NCBI GenBank assembly: GCA_933228895.1
Contig: OW121852.1
Location: forward strand, 105,669,544 to 105,733,543
Direction: 5' to 3'
DNA length: 64,000 nt
Source: Platycnemis pennipes
Lineage: Eukaryota; Arthropoda; Insecta; Odonata; Platycnemididae
Shown: positions 21,244 through 33,539 of the stretch, piece after piece
Position numbering within the stretch: position 1 is the stretch's first letter
Layout of the letters: the number at the start of each line of letters is the position of its first letter
Notes under the pieces: generated by a model
Databases searched by the model: none
The model's input: the letters and a program-made list of their open reading frames with translations, nothing else
Told to the model about the DNA's origin: nothing
Position numbers and translations under genes: made by a program

Positions 21244-21282
21244 AAGGGTATAAAATGACACTTGCTGTCATTTTATACCCTT
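21244..21282. repeat. Perfect 17-bp hairpin with 5-base loop
   Basis: AAGGGTATAAAATGACA (21244-21260) pairs exactly with TGTCATTTTATACCCTT (21266-21282) across CTTGC. The stem is longer than expected by chance. It shows no similarity to the LINE or SINE families here. Confidence 0.85.
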
Positions 21283-21289
21283 CACGATA

Positions 21290-23160
21290 TTATGCGTGTT
21301 ATTGAGCTATACTGCTACTGATTACTCTTTCATTAATAAAAACTAAATGCATTCAGTTTACATCTGAACATTTAGAATAATCTTTCTTTTTCCAACACCA
21401 CTGCACAAGTTTCACTGTGGAAGGCTCTCTGTGGAACCGACCCATTTCACAAGGATAAAAAATACCTTGTAAAATTCCACATAAAATTGAAGGAGCTACT
21501 CATATCCTTGTGGCATTGCACAAGTTATTTAGAAGCTTGACGTCAATATTTAAAACATCCGTTTGACAGACGCTTTAATCTCTCCGTCGGGTGATGTTTT
21601 TGCACTGAGGACAGAATCGCAATCATGACATCGAGGCGGAATCTTCTTTTCGAGGAAGAGGCATAAGGGCAATGGCCTATCCTCACACGCGCGATTGTTA
21701 CTTCTCTGATGGCAAAGGGGTCATGAACTTCAATCGGGCTTTACGTATCGGATCTTGTTATTCTCGACTGACCTCCACGATTCTCACCAATGATCTAGGG
21801 ATGCTGCATCTTCTCTACAATAATAAGCTAGGCAGTAAACGGAAAGAAATTGCACGAACTAAACCCGTCCCTCTGGTGCTTTCCAGCCATGAAACCCCTA
21901 GCTCCATTTAAGCCAAACGGAATGCGCAAGCATTTTGACCGCAGGTGTAATATTCTCCTGGAGTGACCATTAACGCCCAAGGAGACACATTCAAGGAAAA
22001 TCATGCCATAGATGGAGACTGTTTCGCCCCCGGGTGGTGAGTATATGCGCGTCCGTTTCCCATGGCGTAATGATCCCATTTCCGTTCTCGCGGAATGTCC
22101 TCAGCAAAGGCTTATTGCAAGTGGCAAGTATCGTCCTCACTCGTAACGCTAGCTCTTTACCAAAATTTATAGTTGTCGCAAGGATAACTGGATGAGAATA
22201 CCTCCACGAACATAAATGAAGAGTCCATTGTAGCACGTTATTTTAAATAAAATATAACAGTAAATAAGGTGCGAGAAAGTAACTGGGCTACCTTTACCCC
22301 GCCTCAGTAAACATTCTTCTAAACATAAGTAGGAAATCATTACTAAAAGTATAGTGTCGAAAACAAATCTCCGAAACCTTATTAAAAACTTTTATTTCCG
22401 AACAAATATTTGTTGGATTTTTATACATTAATATAATGCTGAGCATAACATATTAGGTTATTCGTTTACGGCAATGCAGTTATTGCTAAATTAATTTGAC
22501 GGCTACGAAAATTAAGCTATTTAACGCATGCAGTTTCATTAATTAATAAATGAACCGCTAGTTTATATGAGCATTTTTTCGCTTTGAAATGCAGTAAACT
22601 CACGTTTGCGGGTGCAAAATAGAGATTATATTATTAAGAATGATACAATTAAATTGTACACGAACGATTTCGCGAGTCGACTCCATTTATTTCAAATAAA
22701 TGGTCAATTCCAACTGATGATGAATTTTAACAGCAAATAAAATGACACAGGCTGTTAAATTAAGAGGAGAGGCGTTATCAATTGAATGGCGATGGTAAAC
22801 GAAAATATGGAGTCATTAGGAAGCCATGCCCACATCTGCGAAATTCCTCAAATTCTCACGCCAATACTCAATCTCGTAAACACCTTTTGGTTTCTACCGA
22901 TCCAAGTAAGCGCCATGTCTACCCCAAAGGTATATTTTATCCCCTCCATTTTTCCAATAAATTCGGACCACCCCGAATAAAGTTCATAATCTTGGGCATA
23001 ACTCTGTGGAAATACTATAAAAACCAATCAATATGGGTTTCTGCTCGAGTAGGTAGGTACTAAGCATTTTTCTTGTATACCTGGCATTACTGTTTGTAAT
23101 GTTTTAGGTACAGTATGCAAGTTGATAGTTCGGCAGTTTCACCTGCAGTATACAGCCTAA
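21290..23160. other. No supported gene
   Basis: Open frames of 64-93 codons are found on both strands without recognisable domains. An almost perfect palindrome lies at 22683-22703 (CCATTTATTT C AAATAAATGG) and a weaker TTTAACAGC/GCTGTTAAA pair near 22727-22760. Confidence 0.4.
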
Positions 23161-23164
23161 ACTT

Positions 23165-23215
23165 TGCACCTGAAGATGTTTGACTATATGCTCTAAACAG
23201 CGAAAGTACTTACTC
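23165..23215 (+). ncRNA. Hammerhead-like motif, decayed
   Basis: CTGAAGA at 23170-23176, a TGTTT...AAACA pairing (23177-23181 with 23195-23199), GAAA at 23202-23205 and the self-complementary AGTACT (23205-23210) occur in the hammerhead order. Helix II leaves two unpaired bases before GAAA, and helix I does not pair next to the core. An AATAAT stretch follows, as in the 9.7-kb motif. Confidence 0.35.
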
Positions 23216-23219
23216 ACAA

Positions 23220-25355
23220 GAAAGATAAATAATGACAAATTTAAACGTCTTTTCATTCCATGTCCATTGTCACGAATAACCATAAAAAGTTGCTTTATTT
23301 CAATCACTAATGAGATAAATTTAATCCGTTCTGTAGCTTTCACAGCAAACCATAATCGCATAAGTGACTGGAGTGTCTACATTCGATTTTACCACGAATG
23401 ATTACCTTCCAGATATTCTATTTCCGTCTCTTTCATGGTTTCGCTAACTTTTTTTTGCGGCTGGTATCGTCTAAAGTTTAACGCACGAATTCATTACGTT
23501 TCAAATACAAAGGATATCCTAACACCTTCCTTCGAGATGAATTCCTGATACTGAGTTCCCGCAAAAAAATGCATCCTCACCGAAAGACATGAGCGATTCG
23601 AATTCAGGGAGTACCGCACGGGTAACTGAATCCACCTACACCTGAATAGGAATTCCTTAGCCGCCGGACGATCGCATGCCAGCTTGGATTGCACCACTCT
23701 TTGAATCTATTAACTGGAAAACGAGTCCATCACGCACACTCATAAACTATTGCGCGCAAGAGCACTCGGGGAGTATAACAAAGCCGCGGATATCGACGAA
23801 AAAAGCAAATAAATTCAGAAATCCAGTCAATCTCCAGGGACCCGTAAAAAGTACGGGAGGAATTGTTTTTAAATGCGTGGAATGCAAACGATTATCGCTC
23901 TAGGGTGAGCGCGGCGATGAGTCGATTGAAACAAAAATAAAAGTGTCGGTTAGGGCAGGGCCGTTACCATCCACCTACTGATATGCATTGATCTGAATTC
24001 GCGCGGGGAATGTTCCCTAGAGTAAATGAAAGCGCTATTCAACTTTCGCACCTCCGCTCACCCCAAACGGCAACTTCCACTCCCTGATAAATCGCTTCCT
24101 AAACGACATAAATAGTGACGGGTTTCCCAGAAGAGAGAGGGAGAGAAAGAGAGGAATGAAATAAACAGGGAAGGAGAGAAATACGAGGAAGGGTGAGGAT
24201 AAACCAGTCGGGCGTAGTGAAAAAAAAGCAATAATGAAACAAAGGGAAAAAAAACTGTCATTCCGCAGGATGAGGTTCTCTCGAATGAAAAAAAGAGGCC
24301 TTCCTTATCATCCTTATCCATCGATCCGTGCGTTCTCAGAGTTTCGAGTTATTTTTTTTTCACTCTCCGTCAATGCGACGGTCGCATGAGCATCGGGAAA
24401 CGGGGATGGAGGTTCTTGTCCTCATTCTGTCACGAATAACTGTGCCCAGCGTCCTTCACCATTCTGGTCAACGGAAAAACGAGGAATAGACTGGAACATA
24501 ACATTCGATCATGTGGAACCGGAGAGAAAAAAATTTCTGGATAGGAATGGTTAATCCCTTACAAAGATTTCTGGCCACAAATATTTCGGGTTCTCTCCCA
24601 GGCGTGGAGAAAATAAAACAACAACGTCATCATCTGCGTTCTCTGCCTTGGAGACAAACAAGTTAACAGGACTTCCGTCACCTTCCCAATGAGATTGAAC
24701 CGAGACTAATAGAATTCCAATACTTACTGAAGTAGAAATGAAACATCCGTTTGTTCATCGAGCAGGTAGATTCTAAAGCCCTGTCCTCAAATCCAAGCTT
24801 CGGTGTGAGTTTACCGTCGAAAGATGCCTCACGCTGGACATCTATTTCTTCACTACATACCACGTTTCAAAATCTCGCTGGCATTAAAGTTTGCTTTTGC
24901 CTCTGCACTCATAAAACCTTGTATGGAAAGGTATTATTTGCATTTCTATCCAAGAGATGCGATACATTCGAGCACCAGCCCATTGATTTCCGACCGAAAC
25001 GGTATTTGAAGAATAGGCATACGACTACCTGGACCAATCACCTTGTTTTAATTATGGCATTATCGGTTAAATCGAAAGAATATAGGCAGGTTTATGCTAA
25101 AATATTTCCACGGGCTTGTACATGAATTTATTTTATCCTTAGTGCGAAATGAATCGGGTGAGTGAGAAGACTCACTGCACTACTTGCTGAGAGCTTGTCT
25201 CCAATGACATGTACTAAATATTTGAGAAAAATAAAGGTAATCTCAATCCCACATTAAATTTATTAAAAATTATTGATTTTGTCGAGATATTCATGATAGA
25301 ATGCAAACGATTTAAATGCGCTGCACAAGCACAATGAAGTACAAAACGTACGAAA
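23220..25355. other. No supported gene: purine-rich block at 24.1-24.4 kb
   Basis: GAGAGA-type low-complexity sequence at 24130-24300 opens a chance frame on the minus strand. A 124-codon plus-strand frame (24751-25125) has no recognisable domain, splice context or composition change. Confidence 0.4.
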
Positions 25356-25360
25356 AGATG

Positions 25361-25418
25361 AAGTACAAGTATAAATTTAAAATTTCAATTTAAAAATTTT
25401 AAATTTATACTTGTACTT
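25361..25418. repeat. Perfect 25-bp hairpin
   Basis: AAGTACAAGTATAAATTTAA plus AATTT (25361-25385) is the exact reverse complement of 25394-25418, around an eight-base loop. It is AT-rich but includes the mixed-sequence arm AAGTACAAGTATA. There is no gene next to it. Confidence 0.9.
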
Positions 25419-25424
25419 TACAAG

Positions 25425-27595
25425 TGCTTCCACGTGCGTAGATAAAATGTGTACCTCTATAAGAATGAAGGTCTAAAAACAGCATATAATTAGCAGGATT
25501 AAATCAAATCTTGCATCTGAATTACAATGCAAACAAATATGGGGAAATGTCTAACATAAATCGAAACCGGAAAACTTTTGATATTATAGATTTCAACGCC
25601 GGATTTTTTATAAAAGTGTCAGTGCATACGTACAAAGAAGAAAAGGAAGTTGATAATCATAAGTTCCTAAGTTCCTTCCATGATCGCACAGCGAGAATTG
25701 CAGAGAAGGAAGTAACATGCGAGCGTGATTCATGTACCTTCCGGATATCCCACGCTCTAAAGCGAAAACATTCTTAAACAAAACGATGAATAAAGATATC
25801 TGGGGTTTTATATAGGTACGTCCTATCCAAAAAGCAGGGGTGTTAGGAGGATGTAGTGTTGGATACAACTACCGTAACCGGAGAGTAAACGTAGAAATCT
25901 AGGGATCGGAAATGGGGGAACATAGAACTTCCCCCTGGAGGACACGTATTAATCCAGGTTGTACCACCGCGTACTGCACAAAAAACACCCACAAAAATCA
26001 CTATTTTTTCATAACAAGTAAATTTATGGACCGATAGACCAGAGTTGATATCCTCAATGGTTACGGTGCATAGGTCAGTTGGACTCGTTATTGACCCCAT
26101 GCATTTCCCCTGATCCAAATGTAACAATACCCTCTTGGCCACACAGTGCGACGGATTTCCGAGCGAGAGAATTAACGACACCCACCAAAATTCCAGGAGA
26201 AAAAATCGACCAATGGGAGTTGAAAAAAATGACGCAAAAATGGATCATATAGCATGTAAAATCCCACATTGTCAAATTTAATTGCTGGGACTACTCTATT
26301 CTCAAAATATTCCGTTTCAGTATTTCTATTTATGGTGAATCGCCGGAATCTAGTTGTAAACTAAATTTATGAGACGATTATTTCGTTAATAAAACCCTTC
26401 AATTACATCTCTAGCACAAGGTTTTTTTACCATTGAATGCAATTATTTCAATTATGAACATAAATTGCTATTAAGCAAGGTAAGAGTTGGTTGATATTAC
26501 TATTTCTAAACGCAATAATCACCAATACAGAAATCCTTGCTTGCTCTCATGCTGAAATTGGCGGAGATGTGTTGTTTTGAAACTTTGAATCGCCGGTGAA
26601 AATTTTCAAACAATCTACTTTTCAGTCCAGCACTCGAACTGACAACTTCGAATGATCTATTCATCTAATCGTAATGAAATGTACCATACGAGGGATTGTG
26701 AATCATAAATTGAATGAAATTATATAAAACGAGAATTTCCAACGGTTATGACACATTACAGGGCATTATTTTTTATCGTAGCTCTGAGCCAATAATGAGT
26801 TAAAGCATTTCAATGCGCGATAATAGAGAAATTATATTTTGTTACTAAATAACTAGATCAATGAATTAAAAAAATAATATTTTCGGTAGAGCGATATTTA
26901 GGCAGTAGATCTATTTTTCTAGATATCTATAGACATTGTGCATTGATATGTACCCATAATTAATATTTTCCAAAAATTCATTGCTAAATTGGATGATACT
27001 AAGAGGCCCTTAGTAAATGCATTTTATGATTCAGACAATAGATTTTTTAGGGGAAATATTGCGAAACCTCTTTTTTTTGGTAGATTTTAAATAAGCCAAA
27101 GGTGAAAATTACATACTTAACGTATCGTCAGGACGATAGCACCACTGGCGTTTTGTCTCTCAACCAATAATTAATCATTTACGTAAAATCTTAACAACCG
27201 TGATTTGGCTTAGGCACGGTAACCACAGGCGTAAAAGTGTCCACGTACACTAGCGTCTCGGAAAGAAGATCCTAACAACGTTTTCACGCCTCCCATTTCT
27301 TTTTCCAACACCCGCTCGGAAACAGCTGCGGAAGTGCCCTGACCGAGTGCTAAAGAGGTCAACTCCCATGAGCCGCTGACCTCAACGTGCTCCAGACGGC
27401 CGCTCAATATTAGGCACGTTTCGGCCCCGTCAAGTAATGAGGGGTCTCGTTTCGCGAGTGCCATGATGAAGACAACGGAACTTGAAAAATATCCATTTAA
27501 AACGTGCAGGAAAGGCATGGGAATTGCGAAAGGAATCCGAACTGAGCTCGTTATTAAAGGACAAATAATATAGAATTATGAAAGTAGATATCAGA
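25425..27595. other. No supported gene
   Basis: AT-rich. A GC-richer patch at 27210-27520 contains a 102-codon minus-strand frame beginning with ATG, with no recognisable family. The 88-112 codon frames near 25.5-26.2 kb are likewise unassigned. Confidence 0.4.
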
Positions 27596-27601
27596 TTAGT
27601 A

Positions 27602-27785
27602 TAGTGACTTATTTACTGGCCTCCCATCTCAATGTCCTGGGTTCTAACCCCGGCTGATTTTTTCTATAGAATCTCGGTGCATATTTATTTGCTGTAAGGA
27701 GAGCACTTTTCAGAACTCTATCCATTAACAGGATGTTATATTATGGACCCCTCGGTGCCTTTCATTAAGAGTAGACAGATGCCGT
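27602..27785 (+). mobile_element. Long tRNA-derived SINE (core family), 3'-truncated
   Basis: ACTGGCCTCCCATCTCAATG and CCTGGGTTCTAACCCCGG form a tRNA-like head with a good B box. After a decayed middle come GGACCCCTCGGTGCC, TTTCATTAAGAGTAG, matching the family core GTCCCCTTGGCGCCTTTCGT. Confidence 0.7.
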
Positions 27786-27789
27786 TGCA

Positions 27790-29060
27790 CTTTGCCGCTG
27801 TTTTAGCACTTCCATTCCCCCCACCATATCATATCCATATCCAATTACATACCCGCTCTTAATTGGAACTAATTACCTTATTAATCGGTCGCCTCCCTTG
27901 TAACATCAATTACGAGTGCACACATAACATTACTCTTGGAATTTGTTTCATTATTGCATTATTATCCAGAAATTTGAAAACATATGTACCCTTTAATCGA
28001 ATAAAAACAAAGCTAACAATTTCCTCAATTTCAACACTTCTCATTCCGTCACAGTGAAGTTAGAAACCCATAACACTCTGAGAGCAAGTACCAAAACTTA
28101 TAAATTCGTAAAATAGGGTTTTTATGATAGGTTTATACCTACTACTATAGAAACATTACAAGAATTATTGATCGCGTCAAAACGGGATACACCATTCTGA
28201 TGAGAGTATTGTAAGGTTTCTTCTAGATGTGTCATCAATTGGAGAGCGGCTTCCCCGATGACTAACGCGACGAGATCATGAAGATGGTGATGCCTTCTCC
28301 GCTACGACAGCGTTACAGTCGCTTAGACGAACAGTCTGCCATATACATGAGTGAAAAATTTTCAACTCATCTTCACATAAGCTCGGTTCAAGAAAAAATT
28401 ACAGGAATGCCTTCATCTTGATTAAGCTACCGTGGAAGAAACCAAAATGGAAAAAATACCTAGTATTCCAGTTGCTCACCTGATCTTAAGAATAATATTT
28501 CCGTTCATGCCGCGCATTAAATTTTCGGCGCACTGTATATTTTCCTTTTTCTGAAAATATAGCTGGTTCAAAGGGCTGTTTATCGCACCGGTGTGGTGAA
28601 GTGTCGATTGCTACGTGTCATAAAACCGGAAGATCTCTTGATGGCTTTTATTAGCTAGAAATTGCCGGAGAGGTGTAATTATTATTAAGGACTTAGGGTG
28701 GATCAGAGCGGTTTAGCTCACATATACCTGTTAGCAGGATAACTGCAACACTTAGTAGAGTTTTAGATGTTCCTTGAGCAGCCACGCACATACTGATAAG
28801 TCATATCAATTATCGCTTCGAGTGATCCGAGATTCTGATAGAAGATACCATTACAGAACCAAACTATGTGATTAAAATTTTCAAAATTAACCGCACGGCA
28901 TGAGATTCTTTAGGAAGATAATGCAATTGGTTTTTATTTTCACCAATTATGAAGTTTGAGAATGGTTTGACGTAACTCTTCTCTCGACTAAACTATCAGC
29001 AGGCCTCTTCATATTTACATGAGATCTATTTTTTTACCTCCTTCACTACAAGCTACATAT
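27790..29060. other. No supported gene
   Basis: AT-rich sequence. Nothing recognisable was seen. Confidence 0.45.
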
Positions 29061-29064
29061 ATTT

Positions 29065-29220
29065 CACAATAAACCTTCTTGTGCCATTCTTTCCGTTAAC
29101 TGTCCTGCTGACTACTGTCTTAACAAGATTCTCATGCCATAAAATATAGCCGATTAGCTTTTCCCGTCTCCTCCTAAAAGTTTTTATTAAAATTCTCCTT
29201 TCATCGCTCTCCCCAAGACA
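29065..29220 (-). mobile_element. Diverged RTE-like LINE fragment
   Basis: The minus strand around 29090-29180 reads as RRREKLIGYILWHENLVKTV then V-N-G-K-N-G, the counterpart of the family segment ENLIGHIMGHDGLMKTIVEG. It is more diverged than the other copies, which suggests an older insertion or a related subfamily. Confidence 0.7.
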
Positions 29221-29224
29221 TATT

Positions 29225-30660
29225 TAATTGCTTTTAGTATTGCTAATGGCATTACAGACAATAAATATTTGCTGTTCGTGGCATGAAAGGACCTATGTCG
29301 TCGCAGCAGCAAATAATTCACTTTGTAAAGACTTCAACCCCGTCAACTACCATGATATCACAATGGTGATAAAAACACTTGAACAGGCTTGTAGGCGAAC
29401 AATATAATAGAGCAAAAAATATAATAGAGAAAACAATCTCTCCTAAAGTGACGGTTGAATGAGCAGCTAACGGTATCAATTCCGGTCGAGAGAATGAAAT
29501 TTCAGCTGCTGCTTTGTGTATTCTCCATTTATAGCCTGAATACGGACGCTCCTGTTTTTTTCCACGGCATGGCATGATCCCAGCCGTCAGGGGAAACAAA
29601 AGCCCACAACTTGTCCTGTCGTCGTCGCAAAATCTCTGGACACAACGGGGAGGGAGCTGGTGCAAGTTGAAATCTCGGACTACGAAGCCAAACAAGGGAA
29701 ATGGACCGTGGAGGGAGCGAGTAGGGGCAGTGAAAGCTTTCAACTTTCAATGAATTATTCTCCTCTCTCGTACACGGGAATTAGGTGCTAGCAGCATTGA
29801 CTAATCGAAAGGCCACTCTAGCAGTAAGAGTTTCATCCATACACTATGTGCTACCCATTTTACTTTCACAGCCCATTCACATTGATAAAGTACTTATGAT
29901 AGTATTTCCCACCATCTATAACTACCATTATTATCACTAGAAATAAGGGATCAGGGGTGGAATCACAGATCTATCTTTCACCTTATCGCAATCTTAATTG
30001 TTAACGCTTACCCCTAGAGTAGCGCAGGGTTAACAATAATCTTCTATAAAATTTGCTCCACTGATTGTAATGAGCGATTAGAAGTGCTGTGAGAAAAATG
30101 AAGAATGGATACCACGTTCTCTCTGAGATAACTTTAATCAATAAATAACCTTAACGCTAAGGCACGCGTTGTGAAGATCCATGATCGAGGTCCAGGTTGG
30201 TGTGGAGGCTTGATTAAGTTACATTGGTTACGTTATATGGTATACCATACACTTGTGTCAACTAAAATTAGTGCACCTTTGAAAATTATAGACCCTTTTC
30301 CTACACGTCCATATGCTGTGGTGTTGATGAGATAAGTGAATGTGATGGCGTTTTCTTGTGTTAATTTAAGTACTTTGTAACTGTTACATAATTTCCTCAT
30401 CCCATTCATCTTGAACCCGCTCACCCCGTGTGGTCATTGACTCTACAATCATTTTCACCACCATGTTACATTCCTGCAAGAACAGGTAATATGTTAGTTT
30501 GGTGGTTAAAGCAATTATTTTCCATCCTTATGGCGTGGGTTTGCAATCTTGAAGTGGCTGAGATTTTAAGGGGTATGCTAGTGTCTTTAAATAGAACTTG
30601 TAGAACGGAACTCTGTTTACCCATTGGAATGTAAAAGCACTACTTATCACATTTATCTAA
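29225..30660. other. No supported gene
   Basis: A 141-codon minus-strand frame (29318-29743) has no recognisable domain or splice context. A weak tRNA-like stretch (GATCGAGGTCCAGG near 30182) may be a worn SINE head. Otherwise AT-rich. Confidence 0.4.
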
Positions 30661-30667
30661 GTGTTCA

Positions 30668-30925
30668 TTATCCCTGCTAAGGTAAATTTTTCATTAAAGC
30701 ACCGGTTCCTACTTGAGTGCCATACGGAGAACACTTTCCAGTCCAGTACTCCGTCCGTCGGATGGGACGTTAATCCCTGGCGCTCTTCGCTAATAGAAGG
30801 CTATTGCCAACGTTGGGTTTCTCTCCACTCTTCGTCTATTCCAAGAAAACTCCTACCTTTACCCTCCTACCTTCTCTGGCGCAAATGACCTCAATTGATG
30901 ATCACCTTCCCCAAATAATATCAAT
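30668..30925 (+). mobile_element. Long tRNA-derived SINE (core family), 5'-truncated
   Basis: CTACTTGAGTGCCATACGGA, CAGTACTCCGTCCGTCGGAT, GGGACGTTAAT, TAATAGAAGGCTATTGCCAA, GTTTCTCTCCACTCTTC and GGCGCAAATGACCTCA match the core and 3' end of the full copy at 35556-35869. The tRNA head is missing. Confidence 0.85.
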
Positions 30926-30929
30926 GCTA

Positions 30930-31935
30930 TGGTTTCATTTAAAGTTTAGTACCCTGTCCTTTAGAGGGTTCATAACAGTTAACGCAGGTTTTCTCAACAC
31001 CCTGCCTAGATTCCATCCTCTTACCGAACTCCCAACCAATCTTAAAAGGTACAAATTATCTCAAATTTTAGTCGACTCCCTACAAACTCGCAGCTACCTA
31101 ACCGTTAGGAATCCTAAGCTACCAAGTCACTGCTATCCATTCGAGCCTTGTATCGACTAATCCCTCCATATTAGCATAATTATTTCTCTCAAATCCTAAG
31201 ATAAAAGCAACATTCATTCTTTCAAAGGGATTGAAACCCGTGATGCTCGAGTTATTAAATTGACTTGTTACTGATTACTACCTAACTTTCGAACTGAAAG
31301 ACTATAGAGTTTGTTGTACACATCTTATGCGCGATGTTAACTACAAAATAAATCATTCGTTTTTCTCTTTTTTCATCCGTTATATTTTACACTTGATCCT
31401 CTTTTTAACAGCTAATGACCTTACTCCCAGACTCATGCTGTTGTGAAGGTTCGTAGGATAGTATGGAGGCATCCATCTCCAAGGACGGAAGAGTAACACT
31501 GGTTACAATTTCTCACTGACCCCTCCTGACATCGTGGCAGTCCAAAGGGTTGGTCTACGAACCGGCAGTCTCGGGTTCGAACATGGGAGAAGCATTTGAA
31601 CATGTCCTTAGCATATCATGCGTTATTTTCTGGTCACGAGATATTTCTGGGAAACCAAAGGAGGCTCAGGGAAAGGAACCATTTACAAATCTAATGCAAA
31701 AATACGTAGCTTTACCTACAGTGCAAAATAATGCAAGCGGATTTTTGAACGCTTTTGAGTAAACGAAATGCATCTTATGGACCAGGAAATATGGCGTACT
31801 CCCTCTCTTCGACCCTGGATGTGTAGTTATCATTTTTTACGTGCGTTTTCGCTGAGTTCCACCCTCACCAACCAGACCAACTAGGGTTGCACACAATTTT
31901 ATCTACTTTATATCTTCTGACCATTAGCCTCCCTC
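30930..31935. other. No supported gene; one tRNA-like head
   Basis: The stretch at 31530-31590 contains GTCTCGGGTTCGAACATGG, a good B-box match, and may be the head of a SINE whose body is not recognised. The 118-codon frame at 30804-31160 partly overlaps the SINE and is not considered a gene. Confidence 0.4.
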
Positions 31936-31940
31936 CCTGG

Positions 31941-32065
31941 GCAATATATTCCACAGAGAAAAAGAATCATTTGCCTTCACTGGGGCTCAAACCCGGACCC
32001 CTGATTTCCGGCGACGTGCCGGATTTTCCGGGACATGTTCAGCAGCCCGGCAATACCTTGTTACT
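31941..32065 (-). mobile_element. Short tRNA-derived SINE, inverted copy
   Basis: On the minus strand it has GGGTCCGGGTTTGAGCCCC (B box), then GTGAAGGCAAATGATTC and TTTTTCTCTGTGGAATAT, the same tail as at 6650-6680. The A-box half is decayed. It faces the plus-strand copy 40 bases to the right, and a further short inverted piece of the tail (CCACAGAGAAA) lies between them. Confidence 0.75.
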
Positions 32066-32102
32066 TCCTTTAAATCCTCTATAGTTTCCACAGAGAAAGA
32101 GG

Positions 32103-32206
32103 ACGTCTTAGTGGCTCAACTGGTAGAGCACCTGGCTGAGTTCAGGGGGTCCAGGTTCGAATTCCGGTCAAAGTGAATGATTTTTTTCTATGTGGAATAT
32201 CTTGTT
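32103..32206 (+). mobile_element. Short tRNA-derived SINE
   Basis: TTAGTGGCTCAACTGGTAGA (A box) and GTCCAGGTTCGAATTCCGG (B box) are well kept. They are followed by AAGTGAATGATTTTTTTCTA and TGTGGAATAT. The acceptor pairing has decayed and the anticodon position reads GAG, so it is not a functional tRNA. Confidence 0.85.
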
Positions 32207-32209
32207 GTT

Positions 32210-33535
32210 GTGCAATTTCAAAGGGTAACTCGGTTAAAGTTTTCGCGGCTAGTTCGCGAGCTTTCAATTTCCTTCCCTGGGGATTAAACGTCTATCATTT
32301 TCGTAACTTTATTTTCCAAAATTTTCGTATAATTTGAACTTTTCGCATAAATTTTCTTTCTCCAGAATAGCCGAGCTACTATTATCTACTTTATTCATGT
32401 GCTACCATATTTTTACCCGATAATGAAGCTAGCGTGGATATGGTTGGGAAAGTGAGCATTTTTCAAAAATTCTTCAAGACAACCACATCTACGATTCTGC
32501 TCGTGTCCCATCCCTAATTCCAAACCGATCCGCTAGAGGGACATTCGGCTGGATCGATGGCGCCGTGCCATTAAACAAGTGGCAACGCCGCCACGCGATT
32601 TGCATACTTACGCCTCCCTTCCCCCCCCCTTTCCCCATCCTCTCAAAGCAGGACTTTATAAATTGGATTTTCCACCCCCAAAGATCGGAATCTCCATATG
32701 TATCGGTTAAAGGGGCTCGGATTAAGAAAGGGGACGTTGCGTGAGGAAAGGAGGTCTAAGTGGACTTCTTCCCTATTCCCTCTTCCGGCAGGGCTATAGG
32801 AGGAGGACGAAGTGAAGAGGAAATAAAACCCTCATAGAGGTAAACTCTTCTGATTTCCGCATGATCTGAATGCTGAGCGGATTTTTTATGAATGACACCC
32901 CGGCATCATTTTGCCCACAGATATGACAACTTTGAAGCAAATGGAACTGCGATGAAATCTATGTCGCAATGCACCAATATGAAGGAAACACTTAAAGACA
33001 GGTCAAAATCAGTCCATGCCCTATGCTATCTTGTGAAAAAATGGATTAACTAAAAATGTTTTTCGTCTGTAATAAAGATTCAGGCCTGAGATTCTAAAAC
33101 GGCTTATTTCATAGTAGCGACTCTTAACTGGTTTCAAATCTGTTTCGCATCAAGTTTCAACACTATAGTGGCGAATAATTTCTTTAAAACGGCGGAAACC
33201 GCAATCATAATTTGCTGTGGTCATCTCATACATTTCAGCCACCAGAAGATAAGTGTACATACATGTACATGTACATGCTATTATATTTGAGTTATTCTTA
33301 AACACTAGCTTTACTGTCAGTAGGATTTCGCAGGTTTTTCACACCCCCCTTCTTGTGTGGGTGTTTTCCTGCAGTGGGTTTTTGCGTAAAGGATGTAAGC
33401 ATAATAATCCTCACGTTTTTCCCACATTGTAAATTCTCTCACACACTATTAGATATGTAATATTGATATATTGTGTATGTATATTTCTTTTGTGTTAATT
33501 TATCATTATTTTATTCCTATAAGTGTATTCTTTAC
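32210..33535. other. No supported gene
   Basis: Mostly AT-rich, with a GC-rich patch at 32520-32830. A TACATG microsatellite-like run lies at 33255-33275. Confidence 0.45.
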
Positions 33536-33539
33536 TTAT

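Noticed and set aside
29318..29743. 141-codon minus-strand frame
   Set aside because: No recognisable family, no conserved pattern and no exon boundaries; the length is within what chance can give in 64 kb.
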